Below are positions 5,432 to 6,396 of a stretch of 6,396 nt of DNA, in pieces (position 1 is the stretch's first letter; every line of letters begins with the position of its first letter). The stretch is taken from NCBI GenBank assembly GCA_023389455.1, contig JAEWEJ010000291.1, positions 1-6,396 on the forward strand, in the 5' to 3' direction. The stretch is from Actinomycetes bacterium. GTDB taxonomy: Bacteria; Actinomycetota; Actinomycetes; Actinomycetales; Cellulomonadaceae. Position numbers and translations under genes: made by a program. Under the pieces are notes generated by a model. It saw nothing but the letters and a program-made list of their open reading frames with translations, searched no databases and was not told the origin of the DNA.

Positions 5432-5438
5432 GGAGATC

Positions 5439-6396
5439 ATGAATGCCGAGGCGTCGCAGGGCACCGCGGGTGCGGACGAGCACCCCGAGGACGCCGCCCC
5501 TGCCGTCGTCCCCCTGCTCGAGCCGGCGGACGGCGTCCCCGAGGTCGTGAGCACCCCCGCGGCGCTGGCGGCGACGGTCGCGGCCTTCGCGGCCGGGACC
5601 GGGCCTGTCGCCGTGGACGCCGAGCGGGCGTCGGGCTACCGGTACGGGCAGCGCACGTACCTCGTGCAGCTGCGACGCGAGGACGCCGGGACGGCGCTGA
5701 TCGACCCGATCGCGCTGCCCGACCTGTCCTCGCTGTCCGACGCCCTGGTGGGCGTGGAGTGGGTGCTGCACGCCGCGTCCCAGGACCTTCCCGGGCTCGC
5801 GGAGCAGGGCATGCGGCCGTCGCGCGTCTTCGACACCGAGCTCGCCGCGCGCCTGCTCGGCATGGAGCGGGTGGGCCTGGCGGCGGTCGTCGCCGACACG
5901 CTGGGCCTGGGGCTGGCCAAGGAGCACTCCGCGGTGGACTGGTCGACCCGGCCCCTCCCGGCGGAGTGGCTGCGGTACGCCGCGCTCGACGTCGAGGTGC
6001 TGGTCGAGGTCCGGCAGGTGCTCGCCGAGCGCCTGGCGGTCGCCGGCAAGGCCGAGTGGGCCCGCCAGGAGTTCGAGGCGGTGCGCACGGCGCCACCGCC
6101 ACCGCCGCGCGTCGAGCCGTGGCGACGGGTCTCCGGCCTGCACAACGTCCGCGACGCCCGGCGCCTCGCGGTGGTCCGCGAGCTCTACGCCACGCGTGAC
6201 CGCAACGCCCGCGAGCGCGACATCGCGCCGGGCCGCGTCCTGCCCGACGCCGCGATCGTGGCCGCCGCGCAGGCGCTGCCGCGCACGGTCGGGCAGCTCG
6301 TCACCCTCCCGGCGTTCGCCGGCAAGGGCACCCGTCGGCGTGCCGCGCTGTGGCAGTCGGCGATCGACCGCGCCACCGCGCTGCCCGAGTCGGAGC
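5439..6396 (+). CDS. rnd: Ribonuclease D family 3'-5' exonuclease with HRDC domain (3' end cut by the window)
   Basis: The first 319 residues of a DEDDy-type 3'-5' exoribonuclease; the frame stays open to the last base, so the C-terminus is missing. The family trims structured RNAs such as tRNA precursors in the cytoplasm. Exo I is VAVDAERASGYRYG with Asp60 and Glu62. Exo II is WVLHAASQDLPGL with Asp116. Exo III is LRYAALDVEVL with Tyr180 and Asp184 in the Y-x3-D arrangement that marks the DEDDy subgroup. All four acidic residues and the Tyr are present, so it should be active. An acidic Ala/Pro-rich tail of about 35 residues precedes the domain. A proline run (219-223) marks the linker to an HRDC nucleic-acid-binding domain at about 234-310 (LHNVRDARRLAVVRELYATR, then PGRVLPDAAIVAAA and LPAFAGKGTRRR). 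The start is fixed by the -10 box 7 bases upstream. Neighbouring DUF3000 is the expected actinobacterial partner. Confidence 0.93.
   Translation, partial: MNAEASQGTAGADEHPEDAAPAVVPLLEPADGVPEVVSTPAALAATVAAFAAGTGPVAVDAERASGYRYGQRTYLVQLRREDAGTALIDPIALPDLSSLSDALVGVEWVLHAASQDLPGLAEQGMRPSRVFDTELAARLLGMERVGLAAVVADTLGLGLAKEHSAVDWSTRPLPAEWLRYAALDVEVLVEVRQVLAERLAVAGKAEWARQEFEAVRTAPPPPPRVEPWRRVSGLHNVRDARRLAVVRELYATRDRNARERDIAPGRVLPDAAIVAAAQALPRTVGQLVTLPAFAGKGTRRRAALWQSAIDRATALPESE

Noticed and set aside
4134..6143. A 669-residue leftward open frame opposite DUF3000, the regulator and rnd
   Set aside because: It has no recognisable domain and its composition is that of an antisense shadow in high-GC DNA. 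The three rightward genes on the other strand all show family motifs.
1..6396. CRISPR arrays, insertion sequences, tRNA/rRNA genes, prophage or integration sites
   Set aside because: No regularly spaced repeats, transposase or integrase motifs, or tRNA-like folds were seen, and base composition and codon use are uniform throughout.

Overview
The window is very GC-rich and the third codon positions are overwhelmingly G or C. GTG starts are common, there are no poly-T terminators, and several start codons sit directly behind a TAnnnT -10 box. This points to a high-GC actinobacterium. The gene content (a DUF3000 gene next to an HRDC-type ribonuclease D, and a D-amino-acid ligase/racemase pair of the type that makes D-Asp or D-Glu peptidoglycan cross-bridges) fits Micrococcales close to Cellulomonas. 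The genus is inferred, not proven.

Layout. (1) Bases 45-530 (+) encode a 161-residue protein that looks like a universal-stress/HUP-type alpha/beta domain. It is probably transcribed without a leader. (2) Bases 531-582 are a short convergent gap holding a 12-bp tandem repeat and a GC-rich hairpin, the likely bidirectional terminator. (3) Bases 583-4039 (-) are one tightly packed operon read leftward: gnd (6-phosphogluconate dehydrogenase), then an ATP-grasp ligase resembling D-aspartate ligase, then an Asp/Glu racemase. Each junction is a 4-base GTGA stop/start overlap. (4) Bases 4040-4217 are a divergent promoter region with the gnd leader hairpin. (5) Rightward follow a DUF3000 gene (4218-4796), a small LuxR-type HTH regulator (4848-5375), and a ribonuclease D homologue (5439 to the end, truncated by the window).

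How the genes may work together. The ligase and racemase make a self-contained module: the racemase would supply D-Asp or D-Glu, and the ligase would attach it to the side-chain amine of the diamino acid in the peptidoglycan stem. Cellulomonas-type walls carry L-Orn-D-Glu or L-Orn-D-Asp bridges, so this is a good candidate for the bridge-forming locus, oddly coupled in translation to gnd. The second point of interest is the regulator between DUF3000 and rnd. It is preceded by a sequence matching the actinobacterial flagellar sigma (FliA/WhiG-like) promoter pattern, and its N-terminus looks like half a receiver domain with the phospho-acceptor Asp replaced. This suggests a motility- or development-linked, phosphorylation-independent regulator inside a housekeeping locus. 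No mobile elements, CRISPR arrays, tRNAs or rRNAs were seen.
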